Shown: in pieces, positions 56,159 to 64,000 of the stretch
Position numbering within the stretch: position 1 is the first letter of the stretch
How the letters are laid out: each line of letters starts with the position of its first letter
DNA from: an uncultured Prochlorococcus sp.
Lineage (GTDB): Bacteria; Cyanobacteriota; Cyanobacteriia; PCC-6307; Cyanobiaceae
Reading direction: 5' to 3'
Assembly: GCA_902571335.1 (NCBI GenBank)
Contig: CACGBT010000004.1
Coordinates: forward strand, 1 to 64,000
DNA: 64,000 bases
Notes under the pieces: model-generated
Databases searched by the model: none
Told to the model about the DNA's origin: nothing
What the model saw: the letters and a program-made list of their open reading frames with translations, nothing else
Made by a program: the position numbers and the translations under genes

Positions 56159-57625
56159 TTAAGGTATTTTTAAACTTGTTTCTGTATAAAGAATTGGATT
56201 TTTTTCTGGAATAGATTGACTTATGATTTCTAGATATTCTTCATTTGATATTTTTAAAATATTTCTAATGAGAAAATTAAGATCTTCCAAATCAGGTAAA
56301 TATTTAATTTGATTGGAATTTTCATCTTTGATATCAACTTTTGTATAAAGAAAAGTAGATTTGTCTTTATAACTTTTTAGATTGAAAAAATTTTTTGAGA
56401 TTGTTTTTAGTTTTTTACTATCTATTAAAAAATTACTTATGAATTGCAAACCTCCTGATTCTATTGAATAGATATTTTCAAAAGTAAATTGTTTTATTGC
56501 ATCGTTTTTTTCTTCAAGAATATCTTTGGAATATATTGAGTAAATATCTTCATTTTGTTTCAAAGTATATTTGTTGAAATTTTTTAGTTTTTTCAAAGTA
56601 CTTAAATCAAATTGATTTTCAGTATTCTTTTCAAATGTAAAAAGCCAATCTTTTTTTGAATTGAGAATTAAGATGTTTTGATTTGTATTTTGATTAAAAT
56701 CTTCAAAAAAACTTAGTTCAAAATTATTTATAAAAGATTTTAGATATTTTTCAAAATTTTTAATTTCAGTAAAAATTAAAACTTGAGGATTATCTTTATT
56801 CGTATTTTCTTTATTTATAAACTGATCATAAGCAACAATATCAATATTTTTTTTATTATTTAGTAAATATGATTTTAATATTATATGTTTATTTTTTAAG
56901 TGAAATGTTGTAGCTATAATGTCCTCATTTTTATTAGTAAAAATTTCTTTATCAAAAAATATACTTTCCTCAAATTTCTTTGTGAATAATATATTTTTTT
57001 GATTTTTGAGTCCAAAAAGTTCTCCCTCATATTGAAATTTTTTTTCTTTAATATCATTACCAGAGCTAATACTATTTTTAATCAATTTTTTATCAGAGGA
57101 AGCAATTATATAATTATCGTCTGTTCGGTATATATAGTTAAGAAAATTTATTTTGTTTTCTCTATTAATTGAAATTATCTCATCAATCTGATCAATTTTA
57201 TTAGGCAAATTTAATAAATCGTCTATTGTTTTTTCTGGCTTAATTTTGAAAACAATCAAAATATCATCTTTTAGCTTTTTATTATTTTCAAAAGTTGAGA
57301 TTATAAGTTCATTATTATAGATATCTTCTAATTTATTGTTGCCTAGATCTATTCCTAAGTAATCAAATATAGAGTCTTTTATTAAAGAAAATTTATCTTG
57401 ATTGATTGGATTTTGATCTGTTTCATTATTATTAACAAAATTAAAAATATCTAAATTTGAAATAAATAGTAATTTATTGTTTTTAGGTGCATATTTTAAG
57501 ATATTTAGTTGCTCAATATTTGTACTTTGTTCCTTATTTTTATTAGTAGAAACTTTTTTAAAACCAAAAAAAAGTAATAGAGATAATAATAGGATTATTG
57601 CTACTACTCTAAGTTTCATTATCAA
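56159..57625 (-). CDS. Membrane-anchored DUF3352-like protein, unknown
   Basis: The 488-residue protein has one N-terminal membrane anchor (about residues 5-22, RVVAIILLLSLLLFFGFKKV) and a large exported domain. That domain is extremely rich in Lys, Asn, Ile, Phe and Asp, with only sparse motifs. The repeated architecture (LLFISNLDIF, then FKIKPEKTIDDLL, then YIIASSDKKLI) resembles the cyanobacterial DUF3352 family, whose function is not known. Composition is more AT-driven than in its neighbours, suggesting weak constraint. Confidence is good that it is a gene and modest for the family. Confidence 0.68.
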   Translation of the reverse strand: MIMKLRVVAIILLLSLLLFFGFKKVSTNKNKEQSTNIEQLNILKYAPKNNKLLFISNLDIFNFVNNNETDQNPINQDKFSLIKDSIFDYLGIDLGNNKLEDIYNNELIISTFENNKKLKDDILIVFKIKPEKTIDDLLNLPNKIDQIDEIISINRENKINFLNYIYRTDDNYIIASSDKKLIKNSISSGNDIKEKKFQYEGELFGLKNQKNILFTKKFEESIFFDKEIFTNKNEDIIATTFHLKNKHIILKSYLLNNKKNIDIVAYDQFINKENTNKDNPQVLIFTEIKNFEKYLKSFINNFELSFFEDFNQNTNQNILILNSKKDWLFTFEKNTENQFDLSTLKKLKNFNKYTLKQNEDIYSIYSKDILEEKNDAIKQFTFENIYSIESGGLQFISNFLIDSKKLKTISKNFFNLKSYKDKSTFLYTKVDIKDENSNQIKYLPDLEDLNFLIRNILKISNEEYLEIISQSIPEKNPILYTETSLKIP

Positions 57626-57708
57626 TGTTTATTTTTATTTTTAACAATAAACTTCCTACTGCAACTTAATTTATTAAATTGTAAATAACATATAATTTAT
57701 CCTATAAA

Positions 57709-58059
57709 TTGGGAAGTTATCCAAAATCTATAAATGCTTCTAGTCTCAATGATTGGTTTAATTCTGAGAAAGAAGATCCAGTCTTGATTGATGTAAGAGA
57801 GCAGTCAGAGATTGAACTGGCTCGTTTCTCAAAAGAATTTTTACATATACCAATTAGTAAAGTCACTTCTGAATATGTTGAAGAAGTATTTGCTGGTTTA
57901 TTAGATAGAGAAATTGTAGTTACCTGTCATGCAGGAATAAGAAGTTATAACTTTTCTCAATGGTGCTTGGATAATAATATTGTGAGCGAAATATGGAATT
58001 TGGAGGAGGGTATTGATGGATGGAGTAGATATATTGACCCATCAATACCAAGGTATTGA
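57709..58059 (+). CDS. Rhodanese-like sulfurtransferase
   Basis: The protein is a single rhodanese domain of 116 residues with LIDVREQSEIE and the active-site loop CHAGIRS (Cys73). It may carry a persulfide for sulfur transfer; its acceptor is unknown. The start is TTG at 57709; TATAAT at 57691-57696 is only 13 bases upstream, so a very short or leaderless message is possible. It ends exactly where the convergent trpB stop begins. Confidence 0.85.
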   Translation: MGSYPKSINASSLNDWFNSEKEDPVLIDVREQSEIELARFSKEFLHIPISKVTSEYVEEVFAGLLDREIVVTCHAGIRSYNFSQWCLDNNIVSEIWNLEEGIDGWSRYIDPSIPRY

Positions 58060-59304
58060 TTAAATATCTAATGAAGATGCAACAGTATTAACATCTTTGT
58101 CGCCTCTTCCAGAGCAATTGATAACTATGTGAGTATCTTTTTCAAGAGTAGGGCATAATTTATCTAACCAAGCAAAGGCATGGGAAGTTTCAAGTGCAGG
58201 TATAATTCCTTCTAGTTCACTGACAAGTTTTAAAGCGTCTAAAGCTTCTTGATCTGTTACTGATCCATATTCTGCTCGACCTATATCTTTTAAATGGCTA
58301 TGTTCAGGTCCTACTCCAGGATAATCTAAACCTGCGCTTATTGAGTGAGCTTCTTGTACTTGACCATTATCATCTTGCAAGAGAAGACTCATTGATCCAT
58401 GCAAAATTCCAACTGACCCTTTAGTGATAGTGGCAGCATGTTTGTCTGTATCAACTCCGCTTCCTGCGGCTTCAACTCCAATAAGACGCACAGAAGTTTC
58501 TTTAACAAAAGGATGGAAAAGCCCCATTGCATTTGATCCCCCACCTACACAAGCAAGCAAAATATCGGGAAAAGATCCAAATGATTCCAAACATTGTTTT
58601 TTAGTTTCTTCACCTATAACTGCATGAAAATCTCTCACAATCTTTGGGAAAGGGTGTGGGCCGGCAACAGATCCTAAAATGTAGTGTGTGGTTTCGACAT
58701 TAGAAACCCAATCTCTAATGGCTTCGCTAGTGGCATCCTTAAGTGTTGCAGTTCCAGAATTTACAACTTTAACTTCAGCTCCTAGAAGTTTCATTCTGAA
58801 AACGTTAAGGGATTGCCTTTTTATATCTTCAGCACCCATGTAGATAATACATTTCAAGCCAAATCTCGCACAAACAGTAGCAGTAGCAACTCCATGCTGA
58901 CCTGCTCCAGTTTCTGCAATTATTCTTTTTTTGCCCATTCTTATTGCCAGTAAAGCTTGTCCGAGGGCATTATTAATTTTGTGAGCCCCAGTATGATTTA
59001 AATCTTCTCTTTTAAGCCATATTCTAGGAATTGCTTGTTTAGTTTTGTAATGTTCAGTAAGTCTTTTGGCTTCATAAAGTGGTGTTTCTCTTCCTACATA
59101 AGTCTTAAGTAGATGATTTAATTCTTCTACAAAAAGTTTATCTTTCCATGCATTAGATGCAGCTGTTTCAAGCTCAAAAAGAGCAGGCATTAGCGTTTCA
59201 GGAACATATTGACCACCATATTTTCCAAATCTTCCCTCTTTGGAGGGTTGATTTAAATCGTCATTTTTATAGTTTTGATCTTTGCGAGAAAATGTACTTA
59301 CCAC
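58060..59304 (-). CDS. trpB: Tryptophan synthase beta chain
   Basis: TrpB makes tryptophan from indole and serine with PLP. The 414-residue protein has the PLP lysine in [14 protein letters not shown] (K109), [17 protein letters not shown], the [15 protein letters not shown] loop and the VGGGSNAMG phosphate motif. It is a single gene away from any trpA. Divergent SUI1 begins 48 bases upstream. Confidence 0.96.
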   Translation of the reverse strand: MVSTFSRKDQNYKNDDLNQPSKEGRFGKYGGQYVPETLMPALFELETAASNAWKDKLFVEELNHLLKTYVGRETPLYEAKRLTEHYKTKQAIPRIWLKREDLNHTGAHKINNALGQALLAIRMGKKRIIAETGAGQHGVATATVCARFGLKCIIYMGAEDIKRQSLNVFRMKLLGAEVKVVNSGTATLKDATSEAIRDWVSNVETTHYILGSVAGPHPFPKIVRDFHAVIGEETKKQCLESFGSFPDILLACVGGGSNAMGLFHPFVKETSVRLIGVEAAGSGVDTDKHAATITKGSVGILHGSMSLLLQDDNGQVQEAHSISAGLDYPGVGPEHSHLKDIGRAEYGSVTDQEALDALKLVSELEGIIPALETSHAFAWLDKLCPTLEKDTHIVINCSGRGDKDVNTVASSLDI

Positions 59305-59352
59305 TTTTTCTATAGAATAAGTATTAACTAACTATAGATTATATTGAAAATA

Positions 59353-59664
59353 ATGGGAAAAAAGAATTGGATCGAATTTGATAATCAAGAAAAAAAATCA
59401 GAAGAACCAGCTAAGGTAGGTACTGTTAATAAAAGATCAAAAATAAATATTTCAAAACAAAAAAAAGGTAAAAAGGGAAAGACTGTAACTTTAATTAGAG
59501 GTTTAGGCGATGAAGATGAAATCTTATTAAAAGAATTACTAAAAAAAATTAAAGTTTTTTGTGGGACTGGAGGAACATTGATTGATAGAAATATCCAGTT
59601 ACAGGGTGATATGGTATCGAAATCAATTGAGTTTCTTCGTAAAGAGGGATTTCATAATTTATGA
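59353..59664 (+). CDS. SUI1/eIF-1-like translation factor (YciH family)
   Basis: The protein has 103 residues from the ATG at 59353, with a SUI1 domain from about residue 40 to the end (TLIRGLGDEDEILLKELLKK, then VFCGTGGTLIDRNIQLQGD). Bacterial YciH-type proteins are thought to influence start-site fidelity. The N-terminal 35 residues are lysine-rich and variable. The TTG at 59344 is an alternative start. It is 30 bases upstream of cysC. Confidence 0.9.
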   Translation: MGKKNWIEFDNQEKKSEEPAKVGTVNKRSKINISKQKKGKKGKTVTLIRGLGDEDEILLKELLKKIKVFCGTGGTLIDRNIQLQGDMVSKSIEFLRKEGFHNL

Positions 59665-59694
59665 AGCAAGGGTTAGGATAGGTTTTTAATTTTG

Positions 59695-60330
59695 ATGATG
59701 CAAAAAATGAAAGAACAAGATCAAACAAAGTCAACCAATATAAAGTGGCACAATTTAACTATTGACAGAGAAAAGTTAGAGAAAATGAGAGGTCATAAAG
59801 GTATGGTTATCTGGTTTACAGGTTTATCTGGTTCAGGTAAAAGTACTTTGGCCAACGCTTTAAATGAAGTTTTACACCTAGATGGTTTTTCGACTTATGT
59901 GTTGGATGGAGATAATATTAGACACGGTTTATGTAAAGATCTTGGTTTTTCGGATGAAGATAGAGAAGAAAATATAAGAAGAATTGGCGAAGTTGCGAAT
60001 TTATTTATGAATGCTGGGATAATAACTATTACAGCATTCGTTTCGCCATTTATTAGTGATAGAGATAAGGTGAGAAAAATTATTGGATCTAATGATTTTA
60101 TTGAAGTTTATTGTTCTGCTGATATCAAAGTTTGTGAAAATAGGGATACTAAAGGTCTTTATAAGAAAGCTCGTTTGGGTGAAATTAAGGAATTTACAGG
60201 GATTTCTAGTCCATATGAAGCTCCTCATAATCCCGAAATTGTTGTTGATACAGGTTCGTTAGATTTAAATGATTCCGTTGAAAAAGTTATTAACTACCTT
60301 AAAAAAGAAAACTTTCTAAACAAGGCCTAA
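59695..60330 (+). CDS. cysC: Adenylylsulfate kinase
   Basis: CysC phosphorylates adenylylsulfate (APS) to PAPS. The protein of about 211 residues has the P-loop WFTGLSGSGKSTLANAL, LDGDNIRHGLCKDLGFSDED and the FTGISSPYEAPHNPEI ending typical of APS kinase. The first residues (MMQKMKEQDQTK) give several possible ATGs; I use the one at 59695. It ends 15 bases before the convergent purE. Confidence 0.93.
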   Translation: MMQKMKEQDQTKSTNIKWHNLTIDREKLEKMRGHKGMVIWFTGLSGSGKSTLANALNEVLHLDGFSTYVLDGDNIRHGLCKDLGFSDEDREENIRRIGEVANLFMNAGIITITAFVSPFISDRDKVRKIIGSNDFIEVYCSADIKVCENRDTKGLYKKARLGEIKEFTGISSPYEAPHNPEIVVDTGSLDLNDSVEKVINYLKKENFLNKA

Positions 60331-60345
60331 TAGAAAAATATTAGT

Positions 60346-60882
60346 TCATTTATTTTGAAGATAATTGTCAGGTCCAATAGTTGATAACTTATTATTTTTA
60401 TTTCTTACCTGTGAATGTAGATTTTCTCTGAATTCTTTTAAATTTTTCTTTATGGATTCATCAAATAAACTGATCATCTCAATTGCCAATAATCCAGCAT
60501 TCTGTCCTCCATTAATTGCAACTGTTGCAACTGGAATTCCAGCGGGCATTTGAACGATTGATAAAAGAGAGTCAATTCCCTTCAGTGTCTTACTCTCTAC
60601 TGGTACTCCAATTACAGGAATGCAAGTTATGGATGCCAGCATTCCTGGAAGATGAGCAGCACCCCCAGCACCGGCAATAATTACTTTTATGTTTTCTGAT
60701 TCTGCATTTTTTGCATATTCCATCATTTCAATAGGTGTTCGATGTGCAGAAAGTATACAAACTTCAGTTTTTATTCCAAATTCTCTTAAAATATCAATGG
60801 CTGGTTTTAATGTATTTAGATCTGAATCACTACCCATTACGACAGCAATTTTATAAATATCTTTAGAATTTAACTCTGACAA
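60346..60882 (-). CDS. purE: N5-carboxyaminoimidazole ribonucleotide mutase
   Basis: PurE moves the carboxyl group in purine synthesis. The 178-residue protein has VVMGSDSDLNTLKPA, ILSAHRTPIEMMEYA, AGAGGAAHLPGMLAS and the closing AINGGQNAGLLA. The C-terminal 20 residues are a polar extension. It shares an 89-base divergent region with chlM. Confidence 0.95.
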   Translation of the reverse strand: MSELNSKDIYKIAVVMGSDSDLNTLKPAIDILREFGIKTEVCILSAHRTPIEMMEYAKNAESENIKVIIAGAGGAAHLPGMLASITCIPVIGVPVESKTLKGIDSLLSIVQMPAGIPVATVAINGGQNAGLLAIEMISLFDESIKKNLKEFRENLHSQVRNKNNKLSTIGPDNYLQNK

Positions 60883-60903
60883 AATAACAAATCAATTCTT
60901 TCC

Positions 60904-60909
60904 TATAAT
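60904..60909 (+). promoter_or_regulatory. Probable -10 box for chlM, next to a GC-rich palindrome
   Basis: TATAAT is followed, overlapping its last base, by the palindrome TGGCGC (60909-60914) and GCGCCA (60927-60932), with a 12-base spacer. It lies 62 bases before the chlM ATG. The palindrome would sit at or near the transcription start. Confidence 0.45.
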
Positions 60910-60971
60910 GGCGCGCAATTAATTTGGCGCCAGTTAGTTAGTATGAAAAGAATAAATTTTCATAGAATATT

Positions 60972-61673
60972 ATGACGTCAAATAAGATTATCGAAAAAAG
61001 TGAAGTCAGGGAGTATTTTAATGGTACTGGCTTTGAAAGATGGAATAAAATTTATAGTAAATCTGATGAAATTAATACAGTTCAGAAAAATATTAGGAAA
61101 GGACATCAAAAAACTGTAGATGATGTAGTCACATTCATCAAAAATTATCCTGAACTAACAAAAAAAAGTTATTGTGATGCAGGCTGTGGTGTAGGAAGTC
61201 TTTCCATACCTTTACTAAGACTCGGTATAAAAGAACTGCAGATGAGCGATATTTCTTCTGAAATGATTAAAGAAACAAAAAAACGCATTCATGAATTAGG
61301 TTTGAATCAAGGTAAAATAAAATATGAAGTTTGTGATCTGGAAAAATTAAAAGGATTATTTGATGTTGTAGTTTGTCTGGATGTATTTATTCATTATCCT
61401 CAACCGGTTGCAGAAGAAATGGTTCAACATCTATGCGATTTAAGCAAAGAAAAACTAATCGTTAGCTTTGCTCCTTATACTCCAGTTCTTGCTGTTCTAA
61501 AAAATATTGGAAAATTATTTCCAGGGCCAAGTAAAACTACAAGAGCATATACATTGAAAGAAAAGGGTATTATTAATGCTGCTAAAAAAAGAGGATTTAA
61601 AGTTGTTAAAAAGAAATTAAATCAAGCTCCTTTTTATTTTTCAAAACTAATTGAATTCGAAAAAATTAAATAA
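60972..61673 (+). CDS. chlM: Magnesium protoporphyrin IX methyltransferase
   Basis: ChlM methylates Mg-protoporphyrin IX using SAM, an early step of chlorophyll synthesis. The 233-residue protein has the SAM motif YCDAGCGVGSLSIPLL, the YFNGTGFERWNKIY opening and the VCLDVFIHYPQPVAEEM region typical of the family. It ends one base from the convergent rre1-like gene. Confidence 0.92.
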   Translation: MTSNKIIEKSEVREYFNGTGFERWNKIYSKSDEINTVQKNIRKGHQKTVDDVVTFIKNYPELTKKSYCDAGCGVGSLSIPLLRLGIKELQMSDISSEMIKETKKRIHELGLNQGKIKYEVCDLEKLKGLFDVVVCLDVFIHYPQPVAEEMVQHLCDLSKEKLIVSFAPYTPVLAVLKNIGKLFPGPSKTTRAYTLKEKGIINAAKKRGFKVVKKKLNQAPFYFSKLIEFEKIK

Positions 61674-61674
61674 T

Positions 61675-62403
61675 TTATTTTACTAAATGATTTTCAAGTG
61701 CATAACGAACTAATTCTGTTCGGCTAGATGTACCTGTCTTGATAAAAAGTCTACTTACATATTTCTCAACATTTCTAATAGATGTTTCAAGCTGTCTTGC
61801 AATTTCTTTATTCATCAGTCCCTCTGCTACTAGTTGAAGCACACTTGCTTCTCTTGGAGTAAAACTAGGAAGATTTATTTTATTTTCTGGATTAGTCTGG
61901 TTTTGGTCTGTGAGCATAGATTTTATTTCAGTAATTTGTTTTGCCATTTTGCTTACGTCAATATCTGCGAATCGTGCCGCTTCTTTTAATAATCGTTCTT
62001 GTCTGTTGATTACATTTTTAACTCTTGCAGCTAATTCATCGGGATCGAAAGGTTTGGAAATATAATCATCAACTCCTGCAAGATAACCTTCTGTTCTGTC
62101 TAGGGTCATTCCTTTTGCAGTTAGAAAAATAACTGGAGTTCCTCCTAATTTTTCATCCTCTCTAATTTTTTCTAATAAAGCATAACCGTTGGCTCGTGGC
62201 ATCATAATATCGCTAATTATCAAATCAGGGAAAATTGTTTGAGCTTTTTCCCAACCATCCTCTCCATCAACTGCAATAAATATTTCAAAGCCTTCATCTT
62301 CTAGAAATGTTTTAACAGCTGTTCTTAAACCAGGCTCATCATCAACTAATAAAATTCTTGATTTTCTTACCGATTCATTATTTATTTGATTAATTTCATT
62401 CAT
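61675..62403 (-). CDS. NarL-type response regulator, Rre1/Ycf29-like
   Basis: The 242-residue protein has an N-terminal receiver (D65; acidic D21, D22), a linker with NRQERLLKEAARFADIDVSK, and a C-terminal LuxR helix-turn-helix (FTPREASVLQLVAEGLMNKE and RNVEKYVSRLFIKTGTSSRT). The sequence follows the cyanobacterial Rre1/Ycf29 regulator, which in Synechocystis works with Hik34 and in Synechococcus responds to stress via acetyl phosphate or NblS-linked paths. Its orthology is by resemblance. It is divergent from the cysteine desulfurase gene. Confidence 0.85.
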   Translation of the reverse strand: MNEINQINNESVRKSRILLVDDEPGLRTAVKTFLEDEGFEIFIAVDGEDGWEKAQTIFPDLIISDIMMPRANGYALLEKIREDEKLGGTPVIFLTAKGMTLDRTEGYLAGVDDYISKPFDPDELAARVKNVINRQERLLKEAARFADIDVSKMAKQITEIKSMLTDQNQTNPENKINLPSFTPREASVLQLVAEGLMNKEIARQLETSIRNVEKYVSRLFIKTGTSSRTELVRYALENHLVK

Positions 62404-62462
62404 TTTTTTAATTCTTTAATTTGATTTTCTAGTAATAAACAGAATTTTATATACTAAACATA

Positions 62463-63608
62463 ATGCTATCAACTCCCATACTACTAGACTATCAATCTTC
62501 GACTCCTTGCTCTAAAGATGTCGTTGATTCTATGAAACCTTTTTGGAGTGAGATATTTTCTAACCCTGCAAGCAAATCTAATTTGGCGGGGATTAACGCA
62601 AGCGCTATATTGGAAGCCTCAAGAGAAAAAATAGAACAAAGTTTATTTCTTAAGAATAAAAAAGTTATTTTTACAAGTGGAGCAACTGAATCTAATAACT
62701 TAGCCTTATTAGGTTTTGCTAGAAATTTCTATAAAAAAACAGGAAATTATGGACATATTATTACCTTAAAAACAGAGCATAAAGCTGTTTTGGAGCCCTT
62801 AAACCAACTAAAAAAAGAGGGATTTATAGTTACAGAAATTATTCCTGAGAAAGATGGCTTAATTTCAGAAGAACAATTCAAAAAAAATATAAGAGAAGAT
62901 ACATTTCTGGTTAGTTTCATGTTGGCAAATAACGAAATAGGAGTTATTCAGCCCATAGAAAATATTTCAAAAATATGTAAGTCAAGAGGAATAACATTCC
63001 ACTCTGATTTTGCACAATGTTTAGGTTATATGGCGTTAGACAATCTTTTATCAGATGTAAACATGATAACGATGAGTTCTCATAAAATATATGGTCCTAA
63101 AGGGATAGGACTTCTTCTGATTGATGAAGAAATTAATCTTGAGCCTTTAATTGTTGGAGGAGGTCAGGAATATGGTCTTAGGTCTGGCACATTAGCTCTT
63201 CCTTTAGTAGTTGGCTTTGCTAAAGCAATAGAGTTAGCAGTTTTTAATCAAAAAAACAATGCTGAGAAATTACTTTTTTATAGAAATAATCTTTTAGAAG
63301 GGTTGTTAAAAAATAATTCTGGTTTATTAATTAATGGCTCCATAGAAAAAAGATTACCTCACAATTTAAATTTGACTGTATTGGATTTAAACGGAGCAAA
63401 GTTTCATAAACTTTTAAAATCTAAAATAATTTGTTCTACTGGATCTGCATGTAGTAATGGTGAACCATCTCATGTTTTATTAGCCTTAGGTAGATCTATT
63501 AAAGAAGCAGAATCTTCAATAAGGTTAAGTATTGGGTTAAGTACTAATTCAAAAGATATAAAACAAGCAATTCATATTCTTACAGATACGATCAGATCAT
63601 TACGATAG
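62463..63608 (+). CDS. Cysteine desulfurase (NifS/IscS type)
   Basis: This 381-residue PLP enzyme removes sulfur from cysteine for Fe-S clusters or thiolation. It has FTSGATESNNLALLG, HSDFAQCLGYM, the PLP lysine in MSSHKIYGPKGIG (K208) and the persulfide loop CSTGSACSNGEPSHVL (C330). It is closest to the group I (IscS/NifS) type rather than SufS, judging by the long Cys loop and IYGPKG. The rsmH gene converges on it with 13 bases between stops. Confidence 0.9.
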   Translation: MLSTPILLDYQSSTPCSKDVVDSMKPFWSEIFSNPASKSNLAGINASAILEASREKIEQSLFLKNKKVIFTSGATESNNLALLGFARNFYKKTGNYGHIITLKTEHKAVLEPLNQLKKEGFIVTEIIPEKDGLISEEQFKKNIREDTFLVSFMLANNEIGVIQPIENISKICKSRGITFHSDFAQCLGYMALDNLLSDVNMITMSSHKIYGPKGIGLLLIDEEINLEPLIVGGGQEYGLRSGTLALPLVVGFAKAIELAVFNQKNNAEKLLFYRNNLLEGLLKNNSGLLINGSIEKRLPHNLNLTVLDLNGAKFHKLLKSKIICSTGSACSNGEPSHVLLALGRSIKEAESSIRLSIGLSTNSKDIKQAIHILTDTIRSLR

Positions 63609-63621
63609 AAATGATTGAGTT

Positions 63622-64000
63622 TTAATTTAATTGAGCAATTCTTAATTTTCCACTTCTAGCTCTTTTATTAACTTCGACTTCTTGATCGGAAGGAGTTATT
63701 GGCTTTTTTGTCAGGTTTTTTAGTCTTTGATCATTCTTAAAACAACTTTTAACTAACCTATCCTCAAGAGAATGAAAACTAATAACAGAAATAATACCCC
63801 CTGGCAAAAGCCATTCAGGTACAATTTGCAAAAATTTTTCTAATACTTCAATTTCTTTATTAACAGCAATTCTTAGTGCTTGAAATGTTCTTGTTGCTGG
63901 ATGTATTTTTTTATATCTTTGTTTTGGTGGGAAGCAGCCTGCAATAGAGTAAGCCAACTCTTTTGTCCCAGAATATTTTCCATTTTCCTTCAAATCCAAT
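63622..64000 (-). CDS. rsmH: 16S rRNA (cytosine-1402 N4) methyltransferase RsmH, C-terminal part
   Basis: The minus-strand frame runs off the window edge. The 125 or so visible residues match the RsmH/MraW C-terminus: [40 protein letters not shown] and the tail [13 protein letters not shown]. The N-terminal SAM-binding part lies beyond the window, so the start cannot be given. Confidence 0.94.
   Translation of the reverse strand, partial: LDLKENGKYSGTKELAYSIAGCFPPKQRYKKIHPATRTFQALRIAVNKEIEVLEKFLQIVPEWLLPGGIISVISFHSLEDRLVKSCFKNDQRLKNLTKKPITPSDQEVEVNKRARSGKLRIAQLN

Overview
The window looks like chromosome from a high-light-adapted Prochlorococcus. It is very AT-rich by eye, has almost no intergenic space, and carries a plant-type carotenoid pathway (phytoene synthase, phytoene desaturase, a plant-like zeta-carotene isomerase and zeta-carotene desaturase). 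It also holds many cyanobacterial NDH-1 genes, chlM, ycf3, ycf34, and the cyanobacterial regulators RpaA, RpaB, RbcR, and probable Rre1 and PedR. No rRNA, insertion sequence, CRISPR array or complete prophage is visible. Identifications rest on recognising protein families and motifs by eye; no database search was possible.

Layout. 1-7.2 kb: truncated tolC, a cyanobacterial DUF512 radical-SAM protein, DUF3120, nadB, a VKOR-thioredoxin fusion, rimO and a 30-residue gene that looks like petL. 7.3-10.5 kb: DUF4346 and an operon of a tandem pterin synthase, a RibD-C-type reductase and a GNAT protein. 10.5-16.1 kb: aroK, crr7-like, a lumenal DUF6816-like protein, GST, ycf33-like, rbfA, hemD, an SRPBCC protein and zds. 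16.2-22.6 kb: an IscA-type protein, TPR, LpxB-related, SDR, ndhO, a J-domain protein, cysK, UPF0367 and an orphan ABC ATPase. 22.6-23.9 kb: tRNA-Asn(GUU), then the only sparse stretch, with direct repeats, perfect inverted repeats and one small unknown gene. 23.9-36.1 kb: rpaA, holB, tmk, a copper ATPase, ycf3, radA, then rpaB-plsX-fabH-fabD-plsC, and tsaB. 36.1-47 kb: ycf34, a CCA-adding enzyme, an RRM protein, crtB-pds, ndhM, DUF3172, rbcR, Z-ISO, ndhF and ndhD. 47-64 kb: scpA, a sugar nucleotidyltransferase, metF, pedR-like, the ndhA-I-G-E-nadK-CYTH operon, gltA, a DUF3352-like protein, rhodanese, trpB, SUI1, cysC, purE, chlM, rre1-like, a cysteine desulfurase and the 3' part of rsmH.

How it works together. 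Most genes serve photosynthetic electron flow and its assembly and control: NDH-1 subunits A, D, E, F, G, I, M and O plus a CRR7-like protein, a PetL-like cytochrome b6f peptide, Ycf3 and Ycf34, carotenoid and chlorophyll synthesis, and five light, redox or carbon regulators. Core lipid synthesis sits directly behind rpaB. The rest is compact housekeeping metabolism (NAD, haem, shikimate, sulfur, purine, folate).

Best leads: the tandem pterin synthase whose first half has lost its catalytic His, overlapping a stand-alone RibD-C reductase; the repeat-bounded segment beside tRNA-Asn; a repeat-built N-terminal extension on PlsX; the scpA 5' end, which appears to be one base out of frame with its natural ATG; two divergent gene pairs with 1 and 14 bases between start codons; and paired palindromes in the rbcR/Z-ISO intergenic region.
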